Source: Ruegeria halocynthiae
GTDB taxonomy: Bacteria; Pseudomonadota; Alphaproteobacteria; Rhodobacterales; Rhodobacteraceae
Direction of reading: 5' to 3'
DNA: 64,000 nt
Assembly: GCF_000743705.1 (NCBI RefSeq)
Contig: NZ_JQEZ01000002.1
Coordinates: forward strand, 227,250 to 291,249
The notes beneath the pieces were generated by a model, which was not told the origin of the DNA, searched no databases, and saw only the letters and a list, made by a program, of their open reading frames with translations. The first letter of the stretch is position 1. Every line of letters starts with the position of its first letter. Positions 33,829 to 43,218 of this stretch are shown one piece after another. A program made the translations under genes and the position numbers.

Positions 33829-34961
33829 GCGCCGCCCCTAAACCCGTTGTTCAGGGCTGGTGCCCCGGCGCACACCGCCCGATGATGTCGGGCGACGGTC
33901 TGGTCGTGCGTGTACGCCCCCGGCTGGCGCGGCTTGACGCGGCGCAGGCGCTGGGTCTGTGCGATCTGGCCGAACGGTTCGGCAATGGCACCATCGACCT
34001 AACCAACCGGGCCAACCTGCAACTGCGCGGGGTCGCTGAACAGGACCACCAGTCACTGCTTAAGGAACTGGCGGTGCTGAACCTGCTGGACGCGGAATCC
34101 GGCATCGAGGTGCGCCGCAACATTCTGGTCACCCCCCTATACCAGGCGGGCGACCTGACTGCGCGGCTGACGCAACAGCTGATCGACCGGTTGGCAGAGC
34201 TGCCCGCCTTGCCCGCCAAGTTCGGCTTTGCCATCGACACAGGCCCCGAACGGCTGTTGGCGGCGGATTCGGCGGACATCCGGTTGGAGATCGGCCTCAA
34301 CGGCCTGATCCTGCGCGCCGACGGGGTCGAAACCGGGCGCTATGTGACCGAGGCTGAAGCCATCGACCAGCTGATTGCGCTGGCGCGTTGGTTTGCCGAT
34401 GCGCACACGCCGGAAACCCGCCGCATGACGCGGGTGATCGCAACGCAGGGCTTGCCGTCGGAATGGCAGGGCAGCGCGCCCGCCCCTTTGGGTACACTAC
34501 TGCAGCCGGGTGCCTGCGATCTGGGCACACTTTATGGCGCGGCTTTTGGACAGCTACTGGCGCATAAGCTCCATGATCTGATTAAGGACAGCGGCGCATC
34601 CGCCCTGCGCGTCACCCCGTGGCGGCTGATCCTGTTGGAAGGCGGGGCGGCGATACCTGCCCCGACCTTTGTCACAGACGCGGCCGACCCGCTGATGACC
34701 ACCGACGCCTGCCCCGGCGCGCCATTCTGCCCGCAGGCGCAAGTGGAAACCCGCGATATCGCCCGCGCGTTGGCCCCACGCGTACCGGGGCACCTGCATG
34801 TCTCGGGCTGTGCCAAGGGATGCGCGCGGATGGGTCCCGCCGACGTCACTTTGGTTGGCGACACCGGACGATTTGATCTTGTCAAACAGGGCCGCGCGGG
34901 GGATGAGCCCTGCCAGCGCGGGCTAAGCCCCGAAACACTCATGACCATGGACTTCACCTGA
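33825..34961 (+). CDS. cobG: precorrin-3B synthase
   Basis: CobG is an oxygen-using 4Fe-4S enzyme that hydroxylates precorrin-3A at C20 and forms the gamma-lactone; it marks the aerobic route. The 378-residue protein is related to sulfite/nitrite reductases: an N-terminal half-domain (GDGLVVRVRPRLARL), LTNRANLQLRG, and cluster ligands in TDACPGAPFCPQAQ and HVSGCAKGCARMG. I use ATG 33825, overlapping the cobN stop (ATGA), rather than an in-frame start 48 bases upstream inside cobN. Confidence 0.93.
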   Translation: MSAAPKPVVQGWCPGAHRPMMSGDGLVVRVRPRLARLDAAQALGLCDLAERFGNGTIDLTNRANLQLRGVAEQDHQSLLKELAVLNLLDAESGIEVRRNILVTPLYQAGDLTARLTQQLIDRLAELPALPAKFGFAIDTGPERLLAADSADIRLEIGLNGLILRADGVETGRYVTEAEAIDQLIALARWFADAHTPETRRMTRVIATQGLPSEWQGSAPAPLGTLLQPGACDLGTLYGAAFGQLLAHKLHDLIKDSGASALRVTPWRLILLEGGAAIPAPTFVTDAADPLMTTDACPGAPFCPQAQVETRDIARALAPRVPGHLHVSGCAKGCARMGPADVTLVGDTGRFDLVKQGRAGDEPCQRGLSPETLMTMDFT

Positions 34962-35590
34962 TGCCCTATGAATACGAAACCGACGGCGCGGCGATTTACA
35001 AGCAAAGCTTTGCCACCATCCGGTCCGAGGCTGATCTGGCCCGGTTCGAAGCCGATGAAGAACAGGTCGCCGTCCGTATGATTCATGCCGCCGGGATGGT
35101 CGGGCTGGAAGAGTTCGTACATTTCTCACCCGGTTTCGTACCTGCGGCCCGCACTGCGCTGGAAAACGGCGCGCCGATCCTGTGCGACGCACGCATGGTC
35201 AGCGAGGGCGTCACCCGGTTCCGCCTGCCCGCCGACAATGAGGTGATCTGCACCCTGCACGACGAACGTGTCCGCCCGCTGGCCGCCGAGATGGGCAACA
35301 CCCGATCCGCCGCCGCGCTGGAGCTGTGGCGCCCGCATCTGGAGGGCGCTGTGGTCGCCATCGGCAATGCGCCGACTGCCCTGTTCCACCTGTTGAACAT
35401 GCTGGAAGACCCTGACTGCCCACGCCCCGCCGCCATCATCGGCTGCCCAGTGGGCTTTGTCGGTGCGATCGAATCCAAGGACGCCCTGTGGGAGGCGCAA
35501 CCGGTCCCCTCTTGCATCGTCAAAGGCCGGTTGGGCGGCAGCGCCATCACCGTCGCCGCCATCAACGCCATCGCGAGCCGCGCGGAATGA
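34961..35590 (+). CDS. cobH: precorrin-8X methylmutase
   Basis: CobH moves the C11 methyl group to C12, converting precorrin-8X to hydrogenobyrinic acid. The 209-residue length is normal. The conserved blocks include MIHAAGMVGLEEFVHFSP, which contains the catalytic His, ALENGAPILCDARMVSEGVTR, IGNAPTALFHLL and PVGFVGAIESKDAL. Its ATG shares one base with the cobG TGA stop (TGATG at 34959-34963). Confidence 0.96.
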   Translation: MPYEYETDGAAIYKQSFATIRSEADLARFEADEEQVAVRMIHAAGMVGLEEFVHFSPGFVPAARTALENGAPILCDARMVSEGVTRFRLPADNEVICTLHDERVRPLAAEMGNTRSAAALELWRPHLEGAVVAIGNAPTALFHLLNMLEDPDCPRPAAIIGCPVGFVGAIESKDALWEAQPVPSCIVKGRLGGSAITVAAINAIASRAE

Positions 35591-36315
35591 GCGGCGGCAA
35601 GATATACGGCCTGGGCCTGGGCCCTGGTGATCCGGATCTGATGAGTGTCCGGGCCGACCGCCTGTTGCGCAACGCCCGCCACGTGGCCTTTTTTCGCAAA
35701 CCGGGCCGCAGCGGTCAGGCGCGCAAAATCGTCAATGGCATGATCCCGGGCGATGCGGTGGAATTCCCGATGGAATACCCCGTCACCACCGAAATCCCCT
35801 TGAGCGACCCGCGCTATAACGAACTGCTGTCGGCCTTCTACAAAGAGTGCGCGGCGCATCTGAAATCCCTGTCTGATCAGGGTGAGGATGTGGTCGTTCT
35901 GTGCGAGGGTGATCCGTTCTTTTATGGCTCATTCATGCATCTCTACAACCGCTTGCGGGACAAAGCTGATGTCGAAGTCGTGCCCGCCATCACCGGCATG
36001 TCCGGCGCGTGGACGGCGACCGGTGACCCGATCACCTGGGGCGATGACGTGCTGACCGTGCTGGTCGGCACCCTGCCCGAGGACACTCTGGCCGAGCGTA
36101 TGTCGCAGACCGACGCGCTGGTGGTGATGAAGATCGGGCGCAACATCGACAAGGTGAAGCGGGCGCTGAAAACCGCCGGGCTGTATGACCGCGCTTGGAT
36201 CGTCGAATTCGCCCAGATGCCCAATCAGCGGGTGTGCAAACTTTCCGAAAACTGTGAGGGGATCACCCCCTATTTCTCGATCATCATCGTGCATGGTCAG
36301 GGGCGGCGGCCATGA
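35587..36315 (+). CDS. cobI: precorrin-2 C20-methyltransferase
   Basis: CobI adds the third SAM-derived methyl group, at C20. The 242-residue protein starts GKIYGLGLGPGDPDLMSVRADRLL, the standard tetrapyrrole methylase beginning, and has LCEGDPFFYGSFMHLY for the SAM pocket and PAITGMSGAWTATGDPIT. ATG 35587 overlaps the cobH stop by ATGA; an upstream in-frame start would lie inside cobH. Confidence 0.95.
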   Translation: MSGGKIYGLGLGPGDPDLMSVRADRLLRNARHVAFFRKPGRSGQARKIVNGMIPGDAVEFPMEYPVTTEIPLSDPRYNELLSAFYKECAAHLKSLSDQGEDVVVLCEGDPFFYGSFMHLYNRLRDKADVEVVPAITGMSGAWTATGDPITWGDDVLTVLVGTLPEDTLAERMSQTDALVVMKIGRNIDKVKRALKTAGLYDRAWIVEFAQMPNQRVCKLSENCEGITPYFSIIIVHGQGRRP

Positions 36316-37076
36316 GCGGTTGGATCAGGATCGCGGGCCTCGGCCCCGGCAATGAGGATCTGGTGACGCCCGAAGTGTCGGCTGCATTGACCGAGGCTAC
36401 GGATATCGTCGGCTACATCCCCTACGTTGCCCGCGTGGCGGAGCGCCCCGGCCTGACCCTGCACGGCAGCGACAACCGGGTAGAAATCGACCGCTCGCAA
36501 CACGCGCTGCAAATGGCGGCCGAGGGGAAACGGGTGGTCGTTGTCTCCTCGGGCGATCCGGGCGTGTTTGCCATGGCCGCAGCGGTGTTCGAGGCGCTGG
36601 AGAACGGCCCGCACGAATGGCGCAACATTCCCATTGACGTGCTGCCGGGGATCACTGCGATGCTGGCGGCGTCTGCCCGGGCCGGTGCGCCCTTGGGGCA
36701 TGATTTCTGCGCCATCAACCTCAGCGACAACCTGAAACCATGGTCCCTGATCGAAAAACGCCTGCGTCTGGCGGCGCAGGGCGATTTTGCCATGGCGTTC
36801 TACAACCCGCGCTCAAAATCCCGCCCGGAAGGGTTTGTAAAAACGCTGGAAATCCTGCGTGAGGAATGTGAACCCGAACGCCTGATCCTGTTCGCCCGTG
36901 CCGTTTCCCGCGCGGATGAGGCGATCCGGATTTCGACCCTGGCCGAGGCCACGCCCGAGATGGCGGACATGCAGACAGTTGTGATTGTCGGTTCCTCGCT
37001 GACTCGCGTGATTGAACGGGACACCGCCCCGATCATCTATACGCCAAGGTTCACTTCGATCGGAAATCAGGGATGA
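36312..37076 (+). CDS. cobJ: precorrin-3B C17-methyltransferase
   Basis: CobJ methylates C17 and contracts the ring to give precorrin-4. The 254-residue protein has IAGLGPGNEDLVTPEVSAAL, DIVGYIPYV, VVVSSGDPGVFAMAAAVFEAL and PGITAMLAASARAGAPLGHDFCAINLSD-type blocks of the family, then AFYNPRSKSR. Its start overlaps the cobI stop. Its 3' end overlaps the 3' end of the oppositely oriented cobK by 10 bases. Confidence 0.95.
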   Translation: MSGWIRIAGLGPGNEDLVTPEVSAALTEATDIVGYIPYVARVAERPGLTLHGSDNRVEIDRSQHALQMAAEGKRVVVVSSGDPGVFAMAAAVFEALENGPHEWRNIPIDVLPGITAMLAASARAGAPLGHDFCAINLSDNLKPWSLIEKRLRLAAQGDFAMAFYNPRSKSRPEGFVKTLEILREECEPERLILFARAVSRADEAIRISTLAEATPEMADMQTVVIVGSSLTRVIERDTAPIIYTPRFTSIGNQG

Positions 37077-37798
37077 GCCAGCCAGTCCAGAACCTGCGTC
37101 ACGCTCGACAGTTCGACCCGCTGCGGCAGGGCCGGACGGTCGATCATCAGCACCGGCAAGCCCAGCGCCCGCGCGGCGTCCAGCTTGGCCCGCGCGCCGG
37201 TGCCGCCTGCGTTCTTGGACACCACCAATTCGATCCCATGGCGCTGCATCAGCGCCCTGTCGTCCGCCTCGGAAAACGGCCCGCGCGACACGACCACATC
37301 GCAATGCGGCGAGGGCAGAGCGTCAGGTTCGTCCACCAGCCGCAGCAGATAATGGTGCTGGGATTGGACCGCAAAATCCTCAAGATGCATCCGGCCCACG
37401 GCCAGAAAGACACGCTGTGCCGGGCCAGACAGCGCAGCCACCGCTGCCGTAATGTCGGGAACGTGGGCCCAGCGATCCCCGTCCTGCGCATGCCATGCCG
37501 GGCGGGTCAGCGCGGCCAGTGGCACCCCAACTTCGCGGCAGGCGGTAACGGCGTTACCGCTCATCTGTGCGGCAAAGGGGTGGGTGGCATCGATCACATG
37601 GGTGACCGCGTTGTCCCGCATATACCCTGCCAGCCCGTCAGCCCCACCGAATCCGCCGGCACGCACCGGCAAGGGTTGCGGACGCGGAGTGTCGACGCGC
37701 CCGGCATAGGAATAGACCGCCGAAACACCCTGTGCAGCCACAGCTTTGGCCAGCGCATTGGCCTCGGTCGTGCCCCCAAGGATCAGGAGATTTATCAT
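37067..37798 (-). CDS. cobK: precorrin-6A reductase, inverted within the operon
   Basis: CobK reduces precorrin-6A to precorrin-6B with NADPH. The 243-residue protein begins NLLILGGTTEANALAKAV (nucleotide-binding turn) and has YAGRVDTPR, GGFGGADGLAGYM, VIDATHPFAAQMSGNAV and SKNAGGTGARAKLDAARAL, all typical. It is the only cob gene here on the minus strand. Its 3' end overlaps cobJ by 10 bases, and its start codon shares the palindrome CATG (37796-37799) with the start of cobL. It therefore needs its own promoter, which would lie inside cobL. Confidence 0.94.
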   Translation of the reverse strand: MINLLILGGTTEANALAKAVAAQGVSAVYSYAGRVDTPRPQPLPVRAGGFGGADGLAGYMRDNAVTHVIDATHPFAAQMSGNAVTACREVGVPLAALTRPAWHAQDGDRWAHVPDITAAVAALSGPAQRVFLAVGRMHLEDFAVQSQHHYLLRLVDEPDALPSPHCDVVVSRGPFSEADDRALMQRHGIELVVSKNAGGTGARAKLDAARALGLPVLMIDRPALPQRVELSSVTQVLDWLAHP

Positions 37799-38996
37799 GT
37801 CTGAGGCTCCGTGGCTGACCGTTCTGGGCTTGGGCGAAGATGGACTGGATGGCCTGCCCCCCGCAAGCCGTCAAGTGCTGGAGCGCGCTGAAATCATCAT
37901 GGGGCCGCCGCGGCATCTGTCGCTGATCCCGGACAGTGCCGCGCAAAAGGTCGAATGGCCGGTGCCCTTTGCGGATGGCCTGTCAATTCTGAACGGCTTC
38001 CGGAGTCGGCCCACCGTTGTATTGGCCTCGGGCGATCCGTTCTGGTTCGGTGCCGGATCGGTGATCGCACGCAATTTCGAGGCCGGGGAATGGGCCGCCC
38101 TGCCGGGTCAATCGACCTTTTCACTGGCTGCCGCGCGGCTGGGCTGGCCGCTGGAAAGCACGCTGACATTCGGCCTGCACGCCGCCCCGCTGACGCGCCT
38201 GCGGCCGCATCTGTCGCCGGGATTGCGCGCCATCCTGCTGCTGCGCAACGGGGCGGCGGTGGCGGAACTGGCGACCTATCTGACCGAAACCGGTTTCGCG
38301 GACAGCGCCCTGCACGTCATGGAGGCGCTTGGCGGCCCCCGCGAACGCGCCCGCAGCGTGTCGCTGACCGAGGCGTTGCTGGGCAGTTTCGACCATCCCG
38401 TCTGCGTCGGGCTTGAGGTCGCAGGTGAAGGGCGCGCATTCCCCAAGGCTTCGGGCAAGCCAGACGAGATATTCGAGACCGACGGCCAGATCACCAAACG
38501 CCCCGTGCGCGCGCTGACCCTGTCGGCACTGGCCCCAAGGCGAGGTGAGCATCTGTGGGATATTGGTGGCGGCACCGGGTCGATCAGTATCGAATGGCTG
38601 ATGTGCGACCCGACCCTGACGGCAACAACGGTTGAGCCGCTTGCAGATCGCGCGGATCGCATCCGCCGCAACGCCGACACGCTTGGGCAGGATCGGCTGC
38701 ATGTGGTGCACGGCACCGCGCCGGATGCGCTGCCGGGGCTTCCCACGCCGGACGCGGTGTTCATCGGCGGCGGGTTAAGCGCAGATCTGCTGAACTGGCT
38801 GCACGGCACCCTACCCGCAGGCACCCGACTGGTTGCCAATGCCGTGACGCTGGAAAGCGAGGCGTTGTTGGCGCAGTGGCAAGGCAAACTGGGCGGAGAT
38901 CTGCTGCGCATCGAACTGGCACATGCGGCCCCGCTTGGCCCCCGGCGCGGTTGGAAATCGGCCTATCCGGTGGTGCAGTGGAGCGTGACCCTATGA
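37797..38996 (+). CDS. cobL: precorrin-6B C5,15-methyltransferase (decarboxylating)
   Basis: CobL methylates C5 and C15 and decarboxylates the C12 side chain. The 399-residue protein is the usual fusion of a CbiE-like domain (LTVLGLGEDGLDGLPPASRQVL, then VVLASGDPFWFGAG) with a CbiT-like domain having HLWDIGGGTGSISIEWL (about residue 257) as its SAM motif and PDAVFIGGGLSADLL. The start ATG 37797 has AGGAGA upstream, within the cobK coding region on the other strand. An alternative start at 37746 would sit inside cobK. Confidence 0.94.
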   Translation: MSEAPWLTVLGLGEDGLDGLPPASRQVLERAEIIMGPPRHLSLIPDSAAQKVEWPVPFADGLSILNGFRSRPTVVLASGDPFWFGAGSVIARNFEAGEWAALPGQSTFSLAAARLGWPLESTLTFGLHAAPLTRLRPHLSPGLRAILLLRNGAAVAELATYLTETGFADSALHVMEALGGPRERARSVSLTEALLGSFDHPVCVGLEVAGEGRAFPKASGKPDEIFETDGQITKRPVRALTLSALAPRRGEHLWDIGGGTGSISIEWLMCDPTLTATTVEPLADRADRIRRNADTLGQDRLHVVHGTAPDALPGLPTPDAVFIGGGLSADLLNWLHGTLPAGTRLVANAVTLESEALLAQWQGKLGGDLLRIELAHAAPLGPRRGWKSAYPVVQWSVTL

Positions 38997-39361
38997 TCGT
39001 CGCGGGCCTGGGGTTTTCGTCAGCGGCCACGCTAGACAGCCTGCGCGCGGCTTTTGATCTCGCCGGCACCGGGCACACCGTGGACGCATTGGCCACGGTT
39101 GCCGACAAAGAAGGCCATGCCGCGCTGATGCAATTTGCCGCCACAACGGCCCTGCCCCTGCACTTTGTCGCGCCCGCCGATCTGGCCGGGCAGCGCACGC
39201 TTACATGCTCGAACCGCAGCCGCGCCACCTATGGCACCGGCAGCGTGGCCGAAGCATCCGCCCTTGCCGCCGCTGGTTCTGGCGCGCGGCTGCTTTCACC
39301 CAGACACATCTCGGACGACCGGCTTGCGACCTGCGCCGTCGCCATCGGAGGACAGACATGA
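38993..39361 (+). CDS. cobE: cobalamin biosynthesis protein CobE
   Basis: The 122-residue protein matches CobE, equivalent to the C-terminal domain of Cbi[21 protein letters not shown] at the start, [17 protein letters not shown], and [17 protein letters not shown] near the end. CobE is required for cobalamin production in Pseudomonas denitrificans, but its reaction is not well settled. ATG 38993 overlaps the cobL stop (ATGA), and its own stop overlaps the cobM start. Confidence 0.9.
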   Translation: MIVAGLGFSSAATLDSLRAAFDLAGTGHTVDALATVADKEGHAALMQFAATTALPLHFVAPADLAGQRTLTCSNRSRATYGTGSVAEASALAAAGSGARLLSPRHISDDRLATCAVAIGGQT

Positions 39362-40152
39362 CCGTTCATTTCATCGGCGCCGGACCGGGCGCCGCCGACC
39401 TGCTGACCCTACGCGGGCGCGATATCATCGCGTCCTGCCCCGTGTGCCTTTATGCCGGATCGTTGGTGCCCGAGGAAATCCTTGGCCATTGCCCCGAAGA
39501 TGCGAAGATCGTGAACACGGCATCCATGGATCTGGACCAGATCATGGCCGAGATCGCGACTGCGCATCAGGCCGGTCAGGATGTGGCGCGCCTGCATTCG
39601 GGCGACCTGTCAGTCTGGTCGGCGATGGGCGAACAAATCCGGCGGTTGAAAAAGATGAGCATCCCCGTCAGCGTCACGCCGGGCGTGCCATCCTTTGCGG
39701 CGGCCGCGGCGTCTTTGGGAACGGAGCTGACCCTGCCCGGATTGGCGCAATCGGTGGTTCTGACCCGGACACCGGGCCGCGCATCCTCGATGCCCGAGGG
39801 CGAGACGCTGGAAAACTTCGCCCGCACTGGCGCGACATTGGCCATTCACCTGTCGATCGGCAATCTGGACAAGGTGATTGCCGATCTGACTCCGGCCTAT
39901 GGCGCAGACTGCCCGGTAGCGGTGGTGTACCGGGCCAGTTGGCCGGATGAGAGGATCATCCGCGCCACGCTGGATACGTTGAAAGAGGCGTTGGACGAAA
40001 GCATCTCTCGCACCGCCCTGATCATGGTCGGCCCCGCGCTGGCGGGTGAAGGGTTCGACGAAAGCTGCCTGTATTCCAAAACCTATGACCGCCGCTATCG
40101 CCCGCAAAGCGCCGACAGCCCCTGGTCAAGCTGGAGCCACGGGGATGACTGA
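39358..40152 (+). CDS. cobM: precorrin-4 C11-methyltransferase
   Basis: CobM methylates precorrin-4 at C11 to give precorrin-5. The 264-residue protein starts [22 protein letters not shown] and contains [50 protein letters not shown] and [14 protein letters not shown], which fit CobM/CbiF. The tail TYDRRYRPQ is typical. ATG 39358 overlaps the cobE stop; GGAGG sits at 39347-39351. Confidence 0.95.
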   Translation: MTVHFIGAGPGAADLLTLRGRDIIASCPVCLYAGSLVPEEILGHCPEDAKIVNTASMDLDQIMAEIATAHQAGQDVARLHSGDLSVWSAMGEQIRRLKKMSIPVSVTPGVPSFAAAAASLGTELTLPGLAQSVVLTRTPGRASSMPEGETLENFARTGATLAIHLSIGNLDKVIADLTPAYGADCPVAVVYRASWPDERIIRATLDTLKEALDESISRTALIMVGPALAGEGFDESCLYSKTYDRRYRPQSADSPWSSWSHGDD

Positions 40153-41473
40153 AGCAATGATCAACCCTCCGGGCCTTCTTATTTCCGCGCCGTCTTCCGG
40201 GACCGGCAAAACCACTGTCATGCTGGGTCTGCTGCGCGCATTGGCCGAGGATGGTCTGACCGTGCAGCCGTTTAAAAGCGGGCCGGATTACATCGATCCG
40301 GCCTTTCACCGGGCAGCGGCGGGGCGGGCCTCGTTCAATCTGGACAGCTGGGCGATGGGTGAGCCGCTGCTGAACGCAATTTCGGCGCAGGCCGAAGGTG
40401 CGGATATCGTGGTGGCCGAAGGGTCGATGGGTCTGTTTGATGGTGTCGCCAAGCCGGGCGAACTGGGACACGGAACCAGCGCTGAAACTGCGCTGCGGAT
40501 GGGTTGGCCGGTCGTATTGGTTCTGGACGTCGGCGGACAGGCACAATCGGCGGCGGCAACGGCGCTGGGGTTTCGGATGTATAATCCCGACCTGCCCTTT
40601 GCCGGTGTGATCCTGAACCGCTGCGCCAGCCCGCGCCACGAACGTCTGACCCGGCTGGGCATGGAACGCGCGGGATTGCCAGTGCTGGGTGTTTTGCCCC
40701 GACGCGGCGACCTGACCCTGCCCGAGCGGCATCTTGGCTTGATACAGGCCGTTGAACACCCGGATCTGGAAAGCGCAATCGCGGGCTATGCTGCGTTCCT
40801 GCGCGAACATGTGGATCTGGAGGCGATCAAGGTGGCGGCTTCCTCAGGCCCGGTCGGGCCATCGTCAGCCGCGCTGCCGCGCCCTCCGGCGCAACGAATC
40901 GCATTGGCCCGGGACGCGGCGTTTTCCTTTACCTACCCACACCTGCTGGAAGGTTGGCGCGCGGCGGGGGCCGAGATTTTGCCGTTTTCCCCGCTGGCAG
41001 ACGAAGCCCCGGCGGCGGATGCCGATCTGGTCTGGTTGCCAGGTGGGTACCCCGAGCTGCACGCCGGAACGCTGGCTGCCGCTGGAACATTCCTGACAGG
41101 CTTGCGCAAACATGCCGAAACCAAACCCGTCCACGGGGAGTGCGGCGGCTACATGGCGCTGGGTCAGGCGTTGATCGACAAAGAGGGTGTTCGGCACCAA
41201 ATGGCCGGACTGCTCGGGCTGGTGACCTCATATGAAAAGCGCAAGTTCAACCTTGGGTATCGCAAGGCGCAATTGTTGACCGGTATGCCCGGGTTTGCGG
41301 TGGGTTCGGCCCTGCGCGGGCATGAGTTTCATTACTCCTCGATCATCGAGCAGCCGGATGCGCCGCTGGCGCGCGTCTTCGACGCCGAAGGGGCCGAAGG
41401 GCCACAAACCGGATCGGTGCGCGGCAATGTGACAGGCACTTTCTTTCACCTGATCGCGGCAGCCTCGGCATGA
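40145..41473 (+). CDS. cobB: hydrogenobyrinic acid a,c-diamide synthase
   Basis: CobB amidates the a and c carboxylates of the corrin ring using glutamine and ATP. The 442-residue protein has the ATP site [21 protein letters not shown], the substrate region [28 protein letters not shown], and a C-terminal glutamine amidotransferase with Cys in [11 protein letters not shown] and a terminal GTFFHLIAA His region. ATG 40145 has GGAG 8 bases upstream and overlaps the cobM stop; ATG 40157 is an alternative. Confidence 0.95.
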   Translation: MTEAMINPPGLLISAPSSGTGKTTVMLGLLRALAEDGLTVQPFKSGPDYIDPAFHRAAAGRASFNLDSWAMGEPLLNAISAQAEGADIVVAEGSMGLFDGVAKPGELGHGTSAETALRMGWPVVLVLDVGGQAQSAAATALGFRMYNPDLPFAGVILNRCASPRHERLTRLGMERAGLPVLGVLPRRGDLTLPERHLGLIQAVEHPDLESAIAGYAAFLREHVDLEAIKVAASSGPVGPSSAALPRPPAQRIALARDAAFSFTYPHLLEGWRAAGAEILPFSPLADEAPAADADLVWLPGGYPELHAGTLAAAGTFLTGLRKHAETKPVHGECGGYMALGQALIDKEGVRHQMAGLLGLVTSYEKRKFNLGYRKAQLLTGMPGFAVGSALRGHEFHYSSIIEQPDAPLARVFDAEGAEGPQTGSVRGNVTGTFFHLIAAASA

Positions 41474-42198
41474 GCGGTTTCGTTTCGTTCATCGGTTCAG
41501 GCCCTGGCGACCCCGAATTGCTGACGCTCAAGGCAGTGGACCGGATGCAAAAAGCCGATGCGGTGCTGTTTGATGACCTCAGCAGCGGCCCGATCCTGAG
41601 CCACGCCCGTGAAGACGCCGATCTGGTTGGGGTCGGCAAACGCGCCGGGCGGCCTTCGCCCAAGCAGGATCACGTCAGCCGGTTGCTGGTCGATTACGCC
41701 AAGACCGGTGCCCGCGTGGTGCGGTTGAAATCCGGCGATGGCGGGCTGTTCGGGCGGTTGGAGGAAGAATTGGTCGCCCTGCGCGCGGCCGGGATCGAAT
41801 ACGAGATCATCCCCGGCATCCCGTCCGCTGTGGCTGCGGCGGCCGCGGCGGGCATTCCGCTGACACGTCGCCTGACGGCCCGGCGGGTGCAGTTCGTCAC
41901 CGGCCACGATGTCAGCGGCAGACTGCCCGAAGACCTGAACCTGCCCGCGCTGGCTGATCCGGATGCAACAACCGTGGTGTTCATGGGAAAGCGGACCTTT
42001 CCCCTGTTGGTCAAGGCTTTGCACGAACACGGTCTGCCGCTGGATACCCCTGCCCTGATGGCTGAATCTGTTTCGACCCCCGACCAGAACCTGCACCGCG
42101 CGACCATCGGCGCATTGTCGGACAAACTGGCCTCCGAGATCGGGACGGCACCGGCGCTGATCCTCTATGGGCCGCTGGCGGAGTTCGATGATGTATGA
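41470..42198 (+). CDS. cobA: uroporphyrinogen-III C-methyltransferase
   Basis: CobA makes precorrin-2 by methylating uroporphyrinogen III at C2 and C7. It is the SAM-dependent entry step shared with siroheme. The 242-residue stand-alone enzyme has VSFIGSGPGDPELLTLKAVDRM, ADAVLFDDLSSGPIL, RLKSGDGGLFGRLEEEL, IPGIPSAVAAAAAAGIPLTRR and MGKRTFPLL. The stretch GKRAGRPSPKQDHVSRLLVD also fits CobA. Its start overlaps the cobB stop, and its stop overlaps the cobF start. Confidence 0.95.
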   Translation: MSGFVSFIGSGPGDPELLTLKAVDRMQKADAVLFDDLSSGPILSHAREDADLVGVGKRAGRPSPKQDHVSRLLVDYAKTGARVVRLKSGDGGLFGRLEEELVALRAAGIEYEIIPGIPSAVAAAAAAGIPLTRRLTARRVQFVTGHDVSGRLPEDLNLPALADPDATTVVFMGKRTFPLLVKALHEHGLPLDTPALMAESVSTPDQNLHRATIGALSDKLASEIGTAPALILYGPLAEFDDV

Positions 42199-42934
42199 CC
42201 TGACCCTGATCGGTATCGGCACCGGCAATCCGGACCATGTGACCTTTCAGGGCGCCCAGGCCATTCAGGATGCCGACCTGATCCTGATCCCGCGCAAGGG
42301 TGAGAACAAGGCCGATCTGGCCGGGCTGCGCGAAGAGATCATCGCCGCCGTGACCGACACTCCGCCGCAGATCGCATACTTCGACGTCCCGCAGCGCCGC
42401 GCCGACGACGGCTATCTACGCGGGGTCGATGAATGGCACGACGCCATCGCCCTGCGCTGGCACGAGGCGATTCTGACGCATCCGGGCGCGCGCCATGTCG
42501 CCCTGCTGATCTGGGGTGATCCGTCGCTGTATGACAGTTCGCTGCGAATCGCAGCCCGGCTGGAGCCGCAGCCGATGATCCGAGTGATACCCGGAATCAC
42601 CGCGCTGCAGGCGCTGACAGCGGCCCATGCGATCCCGATCAACGATCTGGGCGCGCCCTATGTGGTTACATCGGGGCGGCGCATACGGGATGAAGGCTGG
42701 CCCGCAAATGCCTCAAAAGTGGCGGTTATGCTGGACGGGGAATGTTCATTCCAAAGCCTCGATATGGCAGATTACGATATCTGGTGGGGCGCGTATGTCG
42801 GCATGAAGCAAGAGATCCTGATCAAGGGACATCTGGACGAGGTGGCAGGCGACATTCTGGCCAACCGCGCCCGCTGCCGGGCGGATCATGGCTGGATCAT
42901 GGATATCTATTTGTTGAAAAAGCGCGCGATTTGA
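42188..42934 (+). CDS. cobF: precorrin-6A synthase (deacetylating)
   Basis: CobF methylates C1 of precorrin-5 and removes the acetyl group; it occurs only in the aerobic pathway. The protein of about 248 residues starts DLTLIGIGTGNPDHVTFQGAQAI and has RWHEAI, HVALLIWGDPSLYDSSLRIA and GITALQALTAAHAIPINDLG. Two adjacent ATGs (42188 and 42191) are possible; the second has the better spacing to GGAG. It is the last gene of the operon begun by riboswitch 1. Confidence 0.94.
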   Translation: MMYDLTLIGIGTGNPDHVTFQGAQAIQDADLILIPRKGENKADLAGLREEIIAAVTDTPPQIAYFDVPQRRADDGYLRGVDEWHDAIALRWHEAILTHPGARHVALLIWGDPSLYDSSLRIAARLEPQPMIRVIPGITALQALTAAHAIPINDLGAPYVVTSGRRIRDEGWPANASKVAVMLDGECSFQSLDMADYDIWWGAYVGMKQEILIKGHLDEVAGDILANRARCRADHGWIMDIYLLKKRAI

Positions 42935-42945
42935 CCGGAATGGTC

Positions 42946-42962
42946 GCAATTGACGATTGCGC
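42946..42962. promoter_or_regulatory. inverted repeat before riboswitch 2, possible operator
   Basis: CGCAATTGACGATTGCG has perfect 6-bp arms around TGACG and contains TTGACG, a possible -35 element (42950-42955). It lies just upstream of the cobalt-transporter riboswitch and could be a second, protein-mediated control point. This is inferred from symmetry and position. Confidence 0.35.
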
Positions 42963-42990
42963 GATAACGATATTACCGGCTAAATGAAAT

Positions 42991-43175
42991 CGTCTGGTCC
43001 TGCCGGAGACATCCGAAGGCTAAGAGGGAATTTGGTGTGGCTGTCCCGTGCAGTCAAATCCAAAGCCGCCCCCGCGACTGTAAGCGGAGAGCCCCTGTTC
43101 AACCTGCCACTCCTGTTCTCAGGGGGAAGGCGAACAGAGGCACCGACCCGCAAGCCAGGAGACCTGCCAGGCGTG
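42991..43175 (+). ncRNA. cobalamin riboswitch 2 (upstream of cbtB-cbtA)
   Basis: The order of conserved blocks is again present: GGGAATTTGGTG, GCCGCCCCCGCGACTGTAAGCGGAGAG, GCCACTCC with GGGGGAAGGCG, and the B12 box GCAAGCCAGGAGACCTGCCA at 43150-43169. Ligand binding should lower synthesis of the cobalt importer. A small hairpin, CCGTCG-GGTG-CGACGG at 43190-43205, lies between the box and the GGAG ribosome site of cbtB and probably takes part in the switch. Confidence 0.92.
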
Positions 43176-43189
43176 AATCGAAACACCAG

Positions 43190-43205
43190 CCGTCGGGTGC
43201 GACGG
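43190..43205 (+). promoter_or_regulatory. hairpin next to the cbtB ribosome site
   Basis: CCGTCG and CGACGG pair around GGTG, ending 4 bases before GGAG. It lacks a T tract, so translational control is more likely than termination. Confidence 0.5.
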
Positions 43206-43218
43206 CATAGGAGATTGA

